A stretch of 64,000 nucleotides of DNA. It comes from Vulcanimicrobiota bacterium. Lineage in GTDB: Bacteria; Vulcanimicrobiota; Vulcanimicrobiia; Vulcanimicrobiales; Vulcanimicrobiaceae. The stretch covers positions 868,001-932,000 of the forward strand of contig PMSI01000001.1 in assembly GCA_003168375.1 (NCBI GenBank), read 5' to 3'. Below are positions 1 to 7,908 of this stretch, in pieces (within the stretch, counting starts at the first letter, position 1; each line of letters begins with the position of its first letter). The notes below the pieces were generated by a model. The model worked only from the letters and a program-made list of their open reading frames with translations. It did no database searches and was not told the origin of the DNA. The position numbers and the translations under genes are program-made.

Positions 1-65
1 CGCTCCGAGATGAGGTGGGCACGGAGCGTCTCCTGCGGCGCGACCGTTTGGGTCGTGTTCGTCAT
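1..65 (-). CDS. 5' end of an unidentified gene (runs off the window)
   Basis: An ATG on the minus strand at 65-63 is preceded by a strong ribosome binding site (GAGGAGG, about 9 nt upstream). It opens a frame that runs without a stop to the window edge, giving only 21 residues (MTNTTQTVAPQETLRAHLIS and on). This is too short to assign to a family. It is divergent from imuB, with about 100 bp between the two starts, so the two promoters must lie back to back there. Confidence 0.6.
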   Translation of the reverse strand, partial: MTNTTQTVAPQETLRAHLISE

Positions 66-166
66 AGGTCTACGCCTCCTCATCACGCGCGGGCGGGACT
101 GTGGCTAGAGTACGTCATCCACCTCGGAATAGTCAACTGCATGCCACATTTCGCGAGCTAATCTGA

Positions 167-1726
167 ATGCCGGCCGTCTGCGTTTGGATCCCGGCGTTCC
201 GGCTCGCCGTCGCGCGGCTGACGAACGCCGGCCCTTCGACAGGCTCAGGACAGGCTGTCGACCTCGACGCCCCGCTGATCCTCGCCGACCGGGTCGAGCG
301 CGGGCGCGTGGTGGACTGCACGCTGACCGCGGCCGCGCTCGGGGTGCGGCCCGGGATGACGCTCGTGCAAGCACAGGCCGTCGCGACCGACGCGCGGACC
401 GTCTTCGACGATCCGGCCGCCGACACGCGCGTGTGGGCCGAGGTGCTCGAGGCGCTCGACGCGGTCTCGCCGATCGTCGAGGACGCCGGCCTCGGGCGTG
501 CGTTCCTCGAGATGCACGGGATCGCCGGTGATCCGGCTGCCTGGCTCGGCGCAGTGCGCGGCGCGCTCGCTCCCCTTCGACAGGCTCAGGGTGACAAAGG
601 CCTTCCGGTGCGGGTCGGGCTCGGGCCGAACCGGTTCGTCGCGCACGCCGCGGCGTCGTGCGGCGACGGCGTCGTCTGCGACCGGGATCCGGCAGCCTTC
701 CTCGCCCCGCTGCCGCTCGATCTGCTCGCCCAGGGCGACAACGGTGCAATGGACGACCGCATCCGCGAGCGCCTGCGGCTGCTCGGAGTGAACACGCTGG
801 GCGGCCTCGCCGCGCTCCCGCACGGTCCGTTCGTGCGTCGCTTCGGGATCGAGGCGGCCGCCTGGCACGACCTCGCTCGCGGCATCGATGACCGCCCGCT
901 CAAGCCGCGCGCGCGTACGCTGCGGGTCGATCGCGTGCTCTACGGCGAGGGCGAGGCGAGTTCCGAAGAGCAGGTGCTGTTCGCGCTCCGCACGCTGGTG
1001 GGCTGGGTCGTCGACGATCTCTGCGCGGCGGGGAAGCGCGCGGGCCGGCTCGTGCTGCAGCTCGACTGCGAAGACGGCGAGACGCGCGAGCTGACGACGC
1101 GTGTCGCGCAGCCGACCGCGGTTCCTCGCGCGCTGTTCGAGCTGTTGCGCGCACGGCTCGAAGGGATCGTCCTGACCGCTCCGGTCGTCGGGTTGCGCCT
1201 CGTCGCCGAGGAGCTCGCGAGCGGCGGCGTCGCGCTCTCGCTGTTCGCGGCGAGCGTCCCCGACCCGGACGCGATCGGCGTCGTGCTCGCGCGGCTCGAC
1301 GCCGCGCTCGGCGAAGGCAAGGCGCTTCGCGCGCGCATTTGCGATGGATCGCGCATCGAACGGCGCTTCACGTTCGAGCCGTTCACCCTCGACACGCTCG
1401 CCACGTCCTTCGACACGCTCAGGACAGGCGCGCAGCCGGAACAGACGCAGCTCGCCGCAGCGGCGACGCTGCAGCTGCGCATCGTCACGCCGCGTCCGGT
1501 CAAGGTGCGCGTGATCGACGGCGCGCCGCGGTTCGTCGGCTCGCCTTCGCAACACGTCGTCGACGTCGCCGGGCCGTGGCGCGTCGAAGAAGGCTGGTGG
1601 GCGGCGGCGACCGGTGAGGGCGCGCCGCTCGTCCGCGACGAGTACGATCTCTACCTCGACGACGGCGCGCTGCTGCGGATCGCGCGCGAAGGGGACCAGT
1701 GGAGCATACGCGGCATCTACGATTGA
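167..1726 (+). CDS. imuB: ImuB-like inactive Y-family DNA polymerase homologue
   Basis: 519-residue Y-family (DinB/UmuC) protein of the ImuB type. ImuB is the non-catalytic adaptor of the ImuA-ImuB-DnaE2 mutasome and links DnaE2 to the beta clamp for damage-induced lesion bypass. The N-terminal motif that normally carries the first metal-binding aspartates (DMDAF-like) reads WIPAF, and the second acidic motif reads SPIVEDAG rather than SxDE, which fits a catalytically dead member. The polymerase core spans roughly residues 1-340, followed by a less conserved C-terminal half. ATG at 167 gives the expected family N-terminus but has no clear Shine-Dalgarno. Three copies of the dispersed repeat are translated in frame (near residues 22-29, 136-142 and 414-419). 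No imuA is visible; dnaE2 lies 12.8 kb downstream on the same strand. Confidence 0.88.
   Translation: MPAVCVWIPAFRLAVARLTNAGPSTGSGQAVDLDAPLILADRVERGRVVDCTLTAAALGVRPGMTLVQAQAVATDARTVFDDPAADTRVWAEVLEALDAVSPIVEDAGLGRAFLEMHGIAGDPAAWLGAVRGALAPLRQAQGDKGLPVRVGLGPNRFVAHAAASCGDGVVCDRDPAAFLAPLPLDLLAQGDNGAMDDRIRERLRLLGVNTLGGLAALPHGPFVRRFGIEAAAWHDLARGIDDRPLKPRARTLRVDRVLYGEGEASSEEQVLFALRTLVGWVVDDLCAAGKRAGRLVLQLDCEDGETRELTTRVAQPTAVPRALFELLRARLEGIVLTAPVVGLRLVAEELASGGVALSLFAASVPDPDAIGVVLARLDAALGEGKALRARICDGSRIERRFTFEPFTLDTLATSFDTLRTGAQPEQTQLAAAATLQLRIVTPRPVKVRVIDGAPRFVGSPSQHVVDVAGPWRVEEGWWAAATGEGAPLVRDEYDLYLDDGALLRIAREGDQWSIRGIYD
232..249 (+). repeat. Dispersed repeat copy 1 (inside imuB)
   Basis: Exact core CCCTTCGACAGGCTCAGG followed by ACAGG. 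It is translated in the imuB frame as PSTGSGQ, in a spot between conserved blocks of the N-terminal domain. Confidence 0.9.
573..595 (+). repeat. Dispersed repeat copy 2 (inside imuB)
   Basis: Core CCCTTCGACAGGCTCAGG plus the GTGAC extension seen at other copies. It is read in a different phase from copy 1, giving LRQAQGD. Confidence 0.9.
1407..1428 (+). repeat. Dispersed repeat copy 3, degenerate (inside imuB)
   Basis: CCTTCGACACGCTCAGGACAGG, with a C for the usual A/G in the middle. It is read in a third phase as SFDTLRTG, so all three forward phases of the element are used within one gene. Confidence 0.7.
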
Positions 1727-1771
1727 ACCGATGGCGGGTGGGACCGGCGGCACAAACGGGCACGATGGACC

Positions 1772-2275
1772 ATGCACGCCGCCGGGACCCTGACGATCCG
1801 CTCCGCGGACGAGGACGATCTGCCGGCGATCGCCGCGATCCTCAACGCGGCAATCGCAACGCGCATCGCGACGGCCCAGCTCGAGCCGGTCGACCTCGCC
1901 GACCGCCGGGCATGGCTGCAAAGCCACGACGCCCGCCATCCCGTTTGGACGGCGATCGACGAGAGCGGGGTCGCGGGCTGGCTCAGCGTGCTCCCGTGGT
2001 CCGAGCGCGCGGCCTACGACGGTACCGCGGAACTCAGCGTCTACGTGTCGCCGGACCGCCACGGCGGCGGTATCGGCCGCAAGCTGCTGCGTCATGCGAT
2101 CGCCGAGGCGCCGCGGCTCTCGATCGAAGCCTACGTCGCGCGGATCCTGACGAACAATCCCGCCAGCTTGCGGCTCTTCGAGCGCTTCGACTTCCAGCGC
2201 TGGGGCGTCATGCGCGGTGTCGCACGTCTGGACGGCGCGCTGCGCGACGTCGCGATCCTCGGCCGGCACGTGTGA
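1772..2275 (+). CDS. GNAT family N-acetyltransferase (phosphinothricin-acetyltransferase-like)
   Basis: 167 residues, the usual length of the PAT/MnaT branch of the GNAT superfamily, which acetylates amino groups of amino-acid analogues with acetyl-CoA. The N-terminus (IRSADEDDLPAIAAILNAAI) and the segment AELSVYVSPDRHGGGIGRKLL match the family, the latter being the acetyl-CoA pyrophosphate loop (Q/RxxGxG/A type). ILTNNPASLRLFERFDF is the usual C-terminal motif. ATG at 1772 is the first start giving this N-terminus; it lies 45 nt after imuB. The substrate cannot be deduced. Confidence 0.85.
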   Translation: MHAAGTLTIRSADEDDLPAIAAILNAAIATRIATAQLEPVDLADRRAWLQSHDARHPVWTAIDESGVAGWLSVLPWSERAAYDGTAELSVYVSPDRHGGGIGRKLLRHAIAEAPRLSIEAYVARILTNNPASLRLFERFDFQRWGVMRGVARLDGALRDVAILGRHV

Positions 2276-2336
2276 GCGTGCCCCTGCCTCGATAGCGCAC
2301 AGGCGCGCCCGAGCAAGACCGGGTACAGAGACCGGG

Positions 2337-2786
2337 ATGGACCCGCTGGACCCGATCGACGCCGACGACGACGAGGATGATGACGACGACGAGCTCTCCC
2401 CACCGCAATTCTATCTGACGACGTTCATCCCGCGGCCGGCGTGGTACGAGCTCGAGATCGACGACGCGACCGCGTTCCTGCAGAACCGGGTCGCCCAGCT
2501 CAACGAAGCCTTCGTCGAAGAAGACGAGGGTGTCATCTGGGCCTATCGCTATCACGTGATGGAGCGCGCGCGCGAGGTCGACGCCGTCGTGCTGCTGTGG
2601 ATGATCACCTCCGACGAGGCGCTCGAGACGCTCGAGAGCACGCTGCGCCGCTCCGACGTGAACACGTACTTCGACTGGAGCGTCATCGGCGGACCGCAGA
2701 ACAACGCGCCGCAGGACATCCTCGGCGCGTTCATGGCGACGCTGATCCCCGAGCCCGAAGAACACCCCCGCCCAAGCCAGAACTAA
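2337..2786 (+). CDS. Small acidic protein of unknown function
   Basis: 149 residues, not recognised. The first 20 residues are an acidic run (DADDDEDDDDDE). A compact, probably globular segment follows (about 22-145) with no signal peptide or membrane helix. It is rich in aromatic and acidic residues and contains motifs such as YLTTFIPRPAWYELEIDD and NTYFDWSVIGG. The frame could be extended upstream to 2217, but that would overlap the acetyltransferase. ATG at 2337 gives a clean start 61 nt after that gene. Confidence 0.65.
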   Translation: MDPLDPIDADDDEDDDDDELSPPQFYLTTFIPRPAWYELEIDDATAFLQNRVAQLNEAFVEEDEGVIWAYRYHVMERAREVDAVVLLWMITSDEALETLESTLRRSDVNTYFDWSVIGGPQNNAPQDILGAFMATLIPEPEEHPRPSQN

Positions 2787-2813
2787 ACCGTCAGCTCGTG
2801 TATGTCACCCTGA

Positions 2814-2836
2814 CCCTTCGACAAGCTCAGGATGAC
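2814..2836 (+). repeat. Dispersed repeat copy 4 (3' end of aldo/keto reductase)
   Basis: CCCTTCGACAAGCTCAGG plus ATGAC. On the minus strand it supplies the last residues (PSTSS) and the stop codon of the aldo/keto reductase. Partial inverted copies (GTCACCCTGA, GTCGAAGGGT) flank it. Confidence 0.9.
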
Positions 2837-3804
2837 GTCGAAGGGTCGAACGGGGCGACGGGGGCGAGGATCTCGTCCATCGCGCGGAAGATCTCGGGAT
2901 CGACGTCGAGATCGGCGGCGGCGACGTTGTCGTCGACTTGCTCCGGCCGCGTCGCGCCGACGATCACCGACGAGACGACGTCTTCACGCAGGCACCATGC
3001 CAGCGCGAGCTGTGCGAGGGTGCAATGCGCGCGCTCGGCGAGCGGTCTGAGCCGCTGCACGGCGTCGAGCACCGGCTGCGTGAAGTAGTCCTCCATCATG
3101 TCTTTGGCGCGGCCCGCGGCGCGCGAGCCGGCCGGCGGGTTCGACGCATCCGTGTACTTCCCGCTGAGGATCCCCATCGCGAGCGGCGACCACACGACGT
3201 TGCCGAGACCGTACTGGCGGCAGGTCGGGAACACGCGCGGTTCGACGCGCCGCCACAGCGCGCTGTACTGCGGCTGGTTCGAGACCGGCTCGGCCCAGCC
3301 GCGCGCTCGCGCCAGGTTCACCGCGGCGGCGATCTGGTCGGCGTTCCACTCACTCACGCCCCAGTACAGAATCTTGCCGGCCCGCACCAGATCGTCCATC
3401 GCCTGCGCGGTCTCCTCGAGCGGCGTCGTGACGTCGTAGCGATGGCACTGATAGAGGTCGACGTAATCGACGCCGAGGCGGCGCAGCGAGGCGTCGATCT
3501 GCTCGCGCACGTGCTTGCGGGAGAGGCCGCGATCGTTCGGGCCGTCGCCCATCGGAAAATACACTTTCGTCGCGAGCACGATCGAGTCGCGCCGGAAATC
3601 GCGGATCGCGCGGCCGACGACCTCTTCGGCGCGGCCGCGCGCGTAGACGTTCGCGGTGTCGAAGAACGTCACACCGCGCTCGTACGCGCGCACGATGCAG
3701 GCCCGCGCCGCATCCTCCTCGACGCTGCTGCCGTAGGTCAGCCACGAGCCCAGCCCGACCGAGGAGATCTTGACGCCCCAGCGTCCGAGGTTCCGATATC
3801 GCAC
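2827..3804 (-). CDS. Aldo/keto reductase
   Basis: 325-residue NADPH-dependent aldo/keto reductase of the (beta/alpha)8 type, closest in pattern to the Kv-beta/YghZ-like group. The catalytic tetrad is visible: Asp in FFDTANVYARG, Tyr in the same segment, Lys in IVLATKVYF and His in YQCHRYD. SNQPQYSALWRRVE and VVWSPLAMGILSGKY are typical cofactor-barrel segments, and SSVIVGATRPEQVDDN is the adenosine-phosphate-binding end. GTG at 3804 gives the canonical opening RYRNLGRWG; an in-frame ATG at 3873 would add 23 residues foreign to the family. The last residues and the stop come from the dispersed repeat. Confidence 0.88.
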   Translation of the reverse strand: MRYRNLGRWGVKISSVGLGSWLTYGSSVEEDAARACIVRAYERGVTFFDTANVYARGRAEEVVGRAIRDFRRDSIVLATKVYFPMGDGPNDRGLSRKHVREQIDASLRRLGVDYVDLYQCHRYDVTTPLEETAQAMDDLVRAGKILYWGVSEWNADQIAAAVNLARARGWAEPVSNQPQYSALWRRVEPRVFPTCRQYGLGNVVWSPLAMGILSGKYTDASNPPAGSRAAGRAKDMMEDYFTQPVLDAVQRLRPLAERAHCTLAQLALAWCLREDVVSSVIVGATRPEQVDDNVAAADLDVDPEIFRAMDEILAPVAPFDPSTSS

Positions 3805-3871
3805 CAAGCTCAGATACCCGTTCCGACCCGCCGTGCCTTTCGAGACCGTCCGAAATGGGAACGAACCCCGC

Positions 3872-4051
3872 ATGAACGATGGGGACGAACCGGACGACGT
3901 ACTCGCGGACGCGGACACCGACGAGCAGGGCTTGATCAACCCGGGCAGCGACCAGGTGGACGTCGGCCGCGATGACGACCCCACCGCAGGCGCGTCGGAT
4001 ATCGGCGGGCGAGCGGGCGACCCCGACGACGACGCGGAGCCCGGGCCGTAG
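3872..4051 (+). CDS. Short acidic protein of unknown function
   Basis: 59 residues from ATG 3872, divergent from the aldo/keto reductase. About a third of the residues are Asp or Glu, with many Gly and Pro. No domain, signal peptide or membrane helix is seen, and it looks intrinsically disordered. It stops 23 nt before the lipid kinase start, so it could be the first gene of that operon. Being short and compositionally biased, it could also be a chance frame. Confidence 0.35.
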   Translation: MNDGDEPDDVLADADTDEQGLINPGSDQVDVGRDDDPTAGASDIGGRAGDPDDDAEPGP

Positions 4052-4074
4052 CCGAGCACCAGCCGCCCAGCGAG

Positions 4075-4959
4075 GTGGTGGTCGTCGTCAACCGGCAATC
4101 GCGCCGCACCTCGCACGATCTCGAGCGCGTTCACTCGCTGCTGCGCGCGCACGGCGTGCAGGTCGCGGCGTTTCACGTCGCGGCCGATCACGACGAGCTT
4201 CGGCGCCACGTCAAGCGCGCGGCGAAAGCCGGCGCGCCGGCGATCCTGGTCGGCGGCGGCGACGGCTCGATGGCGCATGCGGTCGACGCGCTCGCGCACC
4301 GCAGGTCGGTGCTCGGCGCGCTCCCGCTGGGGACCGGAAACAGCTTCGTCCGCTCGCTGGGATTCGATCCGCACGATCTCGAGGCCGCGGTCGCGGCGGT
4401 TGCGCGGGGAACGGTCGGACGCATCGATCTCGGCCGCGTCAACGGCACCTACTTCGCGAACTTCGCGACGATCGGTCTCTCCTCGGAGATCGCCGCCGCG
4501 ACGCCGACCTCGGTGAAGAGCTGGTCGGGGCCGCTGGCATACGCGCTCGCGGCCGTGCGGCCGCTGTTCGCGCACAAGGCGTTCCGCGCCCGGATCCGCT
4601 GGCGAGGCGGGCGACTCGACCTGCGCACCGAGGACATCATCGTCGCCAACGGCCGCTTCTTCGGATCGACGCCGGTGACGGCCGACGCTTCGCTCGTCGA
4701 CGGCCGACTCGCGCTCTTCACCACCAACGATCCCACCCGGATCGGCGCGCTGCGAACCTACATCGCGTTCGGGCTGCATCGGCAGGCGACGCTGCGGGGC
4801 GCACATGCGGTCAGCGCGGCGAAGTTCGAGATCCGCACCCGCGCGCAACAGTGGATCAGCGTCGACGGCTCGCTGCTCGAGAAGACCCCGGCACGCTTCC
4901 GCGTCGCGCGCGAAGCGCTGCGCGTCTACCTCCCGGAGCACGGCGTTGCGCACGGCTGA
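4075..4959 (+). CDS. Diacylglycerol-kinase-family lipid kinase
   Basis: 294 residues, YegS/BmrU/DagK type, phosphorylating a lipid (diacylglycerol, sphingosine or similar) with ATP on the cytoplasmic membrane face. The nucleotide-binding motif is LVGGGDGSMAHAVDAL (residues about 59-74), followed by LPLGTGNSFVRSLG, the standard GTGN motif. The C-terminal beta-sandwich includes FATIGLSSEIAAAT, VANGRFFGSTPVTADASLVDG and WISVDGSLLEKTP. GTG at 4075 opens directly into the first beta strand (VVVVNRQSRRT). A PAP2 phosphatase starts inside its 3' end, so the two are translationally coupled. Confidence 0.88.
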   Translation: MVVVVNRQSRRTSHDLERVHSLLRAHGVQVAAFHVAADHDELRRHVKRAAKAGAPAILVGGGDGSMAHAVDALAHRRSVLGALPLGTGNSFVRSLGFDPHDLEAAVAAVARGTVGRIDLGRVNGTYFANFATIGLSSEIAAATPTSVKSWSGPLAYALAAVRPLFAHKAFRARIRWRGGRLDLRTEDIIVANGRFFGSTPVTADASLVDGRLALFTTNDPTRIGALRTYIAFGLHRQATLRGAHAVSAAKFEIRTRAQQWISVDGSLLEKTPARFRVAREALRVYLPEHGVAHG

Positions 4960-5578
4960 CGCGCTGGAATCGCGGCTCTGGCTCGCAGCGCTGCTGTGCG
5001 CGCTCGCGACCCTCGCGATCGGGGCGGTCGTCGCGAACCGGCCGCCCGTGCGGATCGATGTCGAAGCCGCCGCGCTGCGCGGCGGCGCGGTCCCGACGGC
5101 GCTCTTCTTCACCGCGCTCGGACGCTGGCCGGCGCTGATCGGCCTGGGGGCCGTCGCCGCCGGCATCGCATTGTCCGTCCGCACCGGGCTCAGCGCCGTC
5201 GCCGTGCTGCTCGCGGCGCAGGCCCTTTCGCAGGCGGCGAACATGCTGCTCAAGCTCGGATTTCATCGCGCTCGCCCGGACGCGTGGCTGCAGATCCGCG
5301 AGACCGACCTGTCGTTTCCGAGCGGTCATGCGGTGAGCGCGGTCGTGCTCTTCGTCGGCTTCGCGCTGCTCGTATGGCACGCGCCGCTGCCGCGGCCCCT
5401 CGCCGCCGTGTTCGTAGCCGCGCTCCTCGTGTGTGCGGTCGGGATCTCGTGGTCGAGGCTCGCGCTGGGCGCGCATTATCTCACCGACGTGGTTGGCGGC
5501 TTGCTGTTCGGCGCCGCGTTCCTGTGCGCGGCGCTCGCGATCATCCTGCGCTTCACCTCCGCCGCAAACGCGCAGTAG
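4946..5578 (+). CDS. PAP2 family lipid phosphatase
   Basis: About 210 residues with five to six membrane helices. The three phosphatase motifs are complete: KLGFHRARP (KxxxxxxRP, about residues 104-112), PSGH (about 126-129) and SRLALGAHYLTD (SRx5Hx3D, about 170-181). The family removes phosphate from phosphatidate, PGP or undecaprenyl diphosphate at the outer face. TTG at 4946 is the likely start: GGAG lies 7 nt upstream and it overlaps the lipid kinase by 14 nt. Next to a diacylglycerol-kinase homologue, the pair could interconvert a phospholipid and its dephosphorylated form. Confidence 0.86.
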   Translation: MRTADALESRLWLAALLCALATLAIGAVVANRPPVRIDVEAAALRGGAVPTALFFTALGRWPALIGLGAVAAGIALSVRTGLSAVAVLLAAQALSQAANMLLKLGFHRARPDAWLQIRETDLSFPSGHAVSAVVLFVGFALLVWHAPLPRPLAAVFVAALLVCAVGISWSRLALGAHYLTDVVGGLLFGAAFLCAALAIILRFTSAANAQ

Positions 5579-5587
5579 CGTTTTTTT
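5566..5587 (+). terminator. Probable intrinsic terminator after the PAP2 gene
   Basis: A short stem AAACGC/GCGTTT with loop GCAGTA overlaps the PAP2 stop codon and runs into seven T residues (5581-5587). It sits between two convergent genes 9 nt apart. The stem has only six base pairs, so efficiency is uncertain. Confidence 0.55.
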
Positions 5588-6451
5588 CTACACCGACTCG
5601 ATCAGCTCGATGAGCCGCGGGTAGACCAGCTCGGTGCGCGCCTGCGGGATCGCCGGCTCGATGATGTCGTGGACCTCGGGCAGCCCGTGCAGCACGACGT
5701 GCTCGTACGCGACGCCGCGCGTGCGCAGCGAGCGGAAGCGGCGCGCCGCATGGGCGTTGTTGACGACCGGTTCGCGACCGTTGAGGACCAGGATCACCCG
5801 CCGCCCGTGAACCGTGGAACCGCCCGGCACGACGCCGATCTCGGTCGAGATGCGCAGCGACTCGCCGAGCGCGCGGGTGGCGAATCGCGGGTAGCCGTGC
5901 GTCGGCGGCTGCGCCTCTTTGCTGCGCGGGTCCCACCAGCCGAACGCATTCGGTGCGCTGCGCAGAAGCGCACCCAGCGCGTCGTTCGTTCCCGCGGGAA
6001 ACTCGCGCAGCCCGCAGAACGGCGCGATCGCGATCCCGGTGTCGATCCGCGTGCGCGCTGCCAGCCAGCCTGCCAGCGTCGCGCCGACCGAGATCCCGAC
6101 GACGACGACCCGCTCGGCGCACAGCGCCCCGACGACCACGGCCTGCAGCGCCGCAGTCTCGAGATCGCTCGCGCGCATCTTCGCGATCGCGTCGGTCATG
6201 CGATCGCCATAGCCGTGATACGGCATGCGGGGCACGATCGCGGCGTGTCCCCGCGCGTGCAGCAGCGGTGCGAGGCGATCGTACTGCACCGGACTGTTCG
6301 TCAGCCCGTGCAGCAGCACGACGGCGACCGGCGCGACGCCGTCGCCGATCCACCAGCGTGTGCCGTACCGCGGATCGACCTCGGGATCGGCGCGCTCCTG
6401 CGCGACGATCGTCTCGAGCAGTGCGCGCGCCTTGGCGATCCGCGGTTGCAT
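5588..6451 (-). CDS. Alpha/beta-hydrolase (carboxylesterase/monoacylglycerol-lipase-like)
   Basis: 287 residues. LLHGLTNSP is the oxyanion-hole segment, GISVGAT the nucleophile elbow with serine, and LPEVHDIIEP carries the catalytic histidine; the acid is probably in the LNGREPVV region. No signal peptide is seen. The pattern fits serine esterases or lysophospholipases of the thermostable carboxylesterase type. ATG at 6451 shares a base with the end of the YqeG-like gene, so the three genes from 7847 down to 5588 form one coupled unit. Its association with lipid-kinase genes suggests a lipid or ester substrate, which is inference. Confidence 0.82.
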   Translation of the reverse strand: MQPRIAKARALLETIVAQERADPEVDPRYGTRWWIGDGVAPVAVVLLHGLTNSPVQYDRLAPLLHARGHAAIVPRMPYHGYGDRMTDAIAKMRASDLETAALQAVVVGALCAERVVVVGISVGATLAGWLAARTRIDTGIAIAPFCGLREFPAGTNDALGALLRSAPNAFGWWDPRSKEAQPPTHGYPRFATRALGESLRISTEIGVVPGGSTVHGRRVILVLNGREPVVNNAHAARRFRSLRTRGVAYEHVVLHGLPEVHDIIEPAIPQARTELVYPRLIELIESV

Positions 6452-6948
6452 CAGGCCCGCGGCACGCCGCGCAACAGGAGCTGCTCGACCCAGCGCAGCG
6501 GGCGCGTGTTCCACGGATCGTGTCGGACGAGCGGGTCGACCAAGATGACGTCGAGTCCGGCCAGCTTCGCGCCGAGCACGTCGGTGAAGAGCTGGTCGCC
6601 GATCACGACCGCCTCGTGTGCGGCGAGCTGCAGCAACTGCAGCGCACGGCGAAAGCCGGCGGGCAGCGGTTTGCGCGCGTTCGGAATGCACGGCACATCG
6701 AGGTCCTTCGCGATCTCCAAGGCCCACGGTGTTCCGTTGTTGGTGAGGACGACGACGCGCACGCCGGCTTCCTTCGCCCGCGCCACCCAGCGCGCATCCT
6801 CTTCGAGCGGAGCCAGCGTGCGGAATCCGACCAGCGTGTTGTCGAGGTCGACGATCGCACCGCGAATCCCGCGCGCGCGCAGCGCGAACGGATCGATGTG
6901 ACTTATCCCCTGCGCGTACAGCTTCGGCCTGATGAAGTCCAGGATCAC
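6451..6948 (-). CDS. YqeG-family HAD phosphatase
   Basis: 165 residues. HAD motif I is DLDNTLVGF (about residues 36-44), motif II TNNGTP, and motif III GDQLFTDVLGAKLAG. This is the YqeG/Gep4 family, whose yeast member dephosphorylates phosphatidylglycerophosphate to phosphatidylglycerol. FIRPKLYAQGI is the characteristic N-terminus (PKxY). GTG at 6948 overlaps the TGA of the upstream lipid kinase (GTGA), so the two are translationally coupled. A PGP-phosphatase role fits the surrounding lipid genes but is not proven. Confidence 0.85.
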   Translation of the reverse strand: MILDFIRPKLYAQGISHIDPFALRARGIRGAIVDLDNTLVGFRTLAPLEEDARWVARAKEAGVRVVVLTNNGTPWALEIAKDLDVPCIPNARKPLPAGFRRALQLLQLAAHEAVVIGDQLFTDVLGAKLAGLDVILVDPLVRHDPWNTRPLRWVEQLLLRGVPRA

Positions 6949-7847
6949 CGAATGTTCCCCGCGGCGCCGGGTGGGACGAGGACGGTGATCGCTCGGTTTT
7001 CGATCGTGAACTCGGCGGGAAGGCGCGCGACGCTCTCGCCGTCGGCGTAGACATGGTGGCGCCGCCCGTGGACCGAGCGCACGACGAAGCGGCGGCCGCG
7101 CACCGCCGTCGTATCCGGCGCGTGCGGGAAGCGCCGCACGGCGACCGCGAGCAGGATCCCCAGCGTGTGCCACCACGCGCGCACGTCGATCGAGTACAGC
7201 CAAAGCAGCCCGTCTTCGAGGCTCGCCTCCGGATTGTCGACGACACCGCCGAAGCGGTAGCTGTTGGCGACCGTGAGCTGCAACGCGCGCACGGTCCGCG
7301 TGCTCCCGTCGTCCGACTCGATCTCCAGATGCATCGGCCGCGCCCAGCGCAGCGCTCGCAACGTGGTGACCGGAATCGCGAGCATCCCGAGCCGGCGCTT
7401 CACCTCGCCGGTCTGCAGCCGGGTCACGCGCGTCGAGAGCCCCAGCGAGGCCTCGTTGAGATAGCGCACGCCGTTGACGCGGCCGACGTCGAGCTGAACC
7501 GGCACGCCGACGTCGATCAGCGCGGCGACGGCGGCCGGATCGGCCGGTACGCCCAGCGTACGCGCCAGCTCGTTGAACGTGCCGAGCGGGAGGATCACCA
7601 GCGGCAGCTTCGTCTCGACCAGGCCGTCGATCGCCGACAGCAGGGTCCCGTCACCGCCGCCGACGACCACCGCCTCGACGTCGCCCCGGTGCGCGCGGAT
7701 CGCCGCCGACAGCTCGCCGGGCGGCATTTCCTTCGCGATCTCGACGACCTCGTGGCCGCGCGCGCGGATCGCAGCCGCGGCGCGGTCGCGCGCCTCCCGC
7801 CCGCGGCGCGCGCGCGAGTTGACCGCGAGGAGAACGCGCTTGGCCAT
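6945..7847 (-). CDS. Second diacylglycerol-kinase-family lipid kinase
   Basis: 300 residues. VVGGGDGTLLSAIDGL is the nucleotide-binding motif, and LPLGTFNELARTLGV is the GTGN-like motif with Phe-Asn in place of Gly-Asn. C-terminal sandwich motifs include YLNEASLGLSTRVTRL and VDNPEASLEDGLLWLYSIDVRAWW. A basic N-terminus (MAKRVLLAVNSRARRGREA) forms the first strand. ATG at 7847 is the family start. First gene of a minus-strand unit with the YqeG-like phosphatase and the hydrolase. It is a divergent paralogue of the kinase at 4075, not a duplicate. Confidence 0.86.
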   Translation of the reverse strand: MAKRVLLAVNSRARRGREARDRAAAAIRARGHEVVEIAKEMPPGELSAAIRAHRGDVEAVVVGGGDGTLLSAIDGLVETKLPLVILPLGTFNELARTLGVPADPAAVAALIDVGVPVQLDVGRVNGVRYLNEASLGLSTRVTRLQTGEVKRRLGMLAIPVTTLRALRWARPMHLEIESDDGSTRTVRALQLTVANSYRFGGVVDNPEASLEDGLLWLYSIDVRAWWHTLGILLAVAVRRFPHAPDTTAVRGRRFVVRSVHGRRHHVYADGESVARLPAEFTIENRAITVLVPPGAAGNIR

Positions 7848-7908
7848 ACGCCCTGATGTACCCGCGGCGGGCGGCGAACGAACGCGCCTCGCCGAAACCG
7901 GGTCCGCG

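Noticed and set aside
245-2269. Long minus-strand open frame opposite imuB
   Set aside because: Arg/Asp/Pro-rich shadow composition with no family motif; very long antisense frames are common at this GC content.
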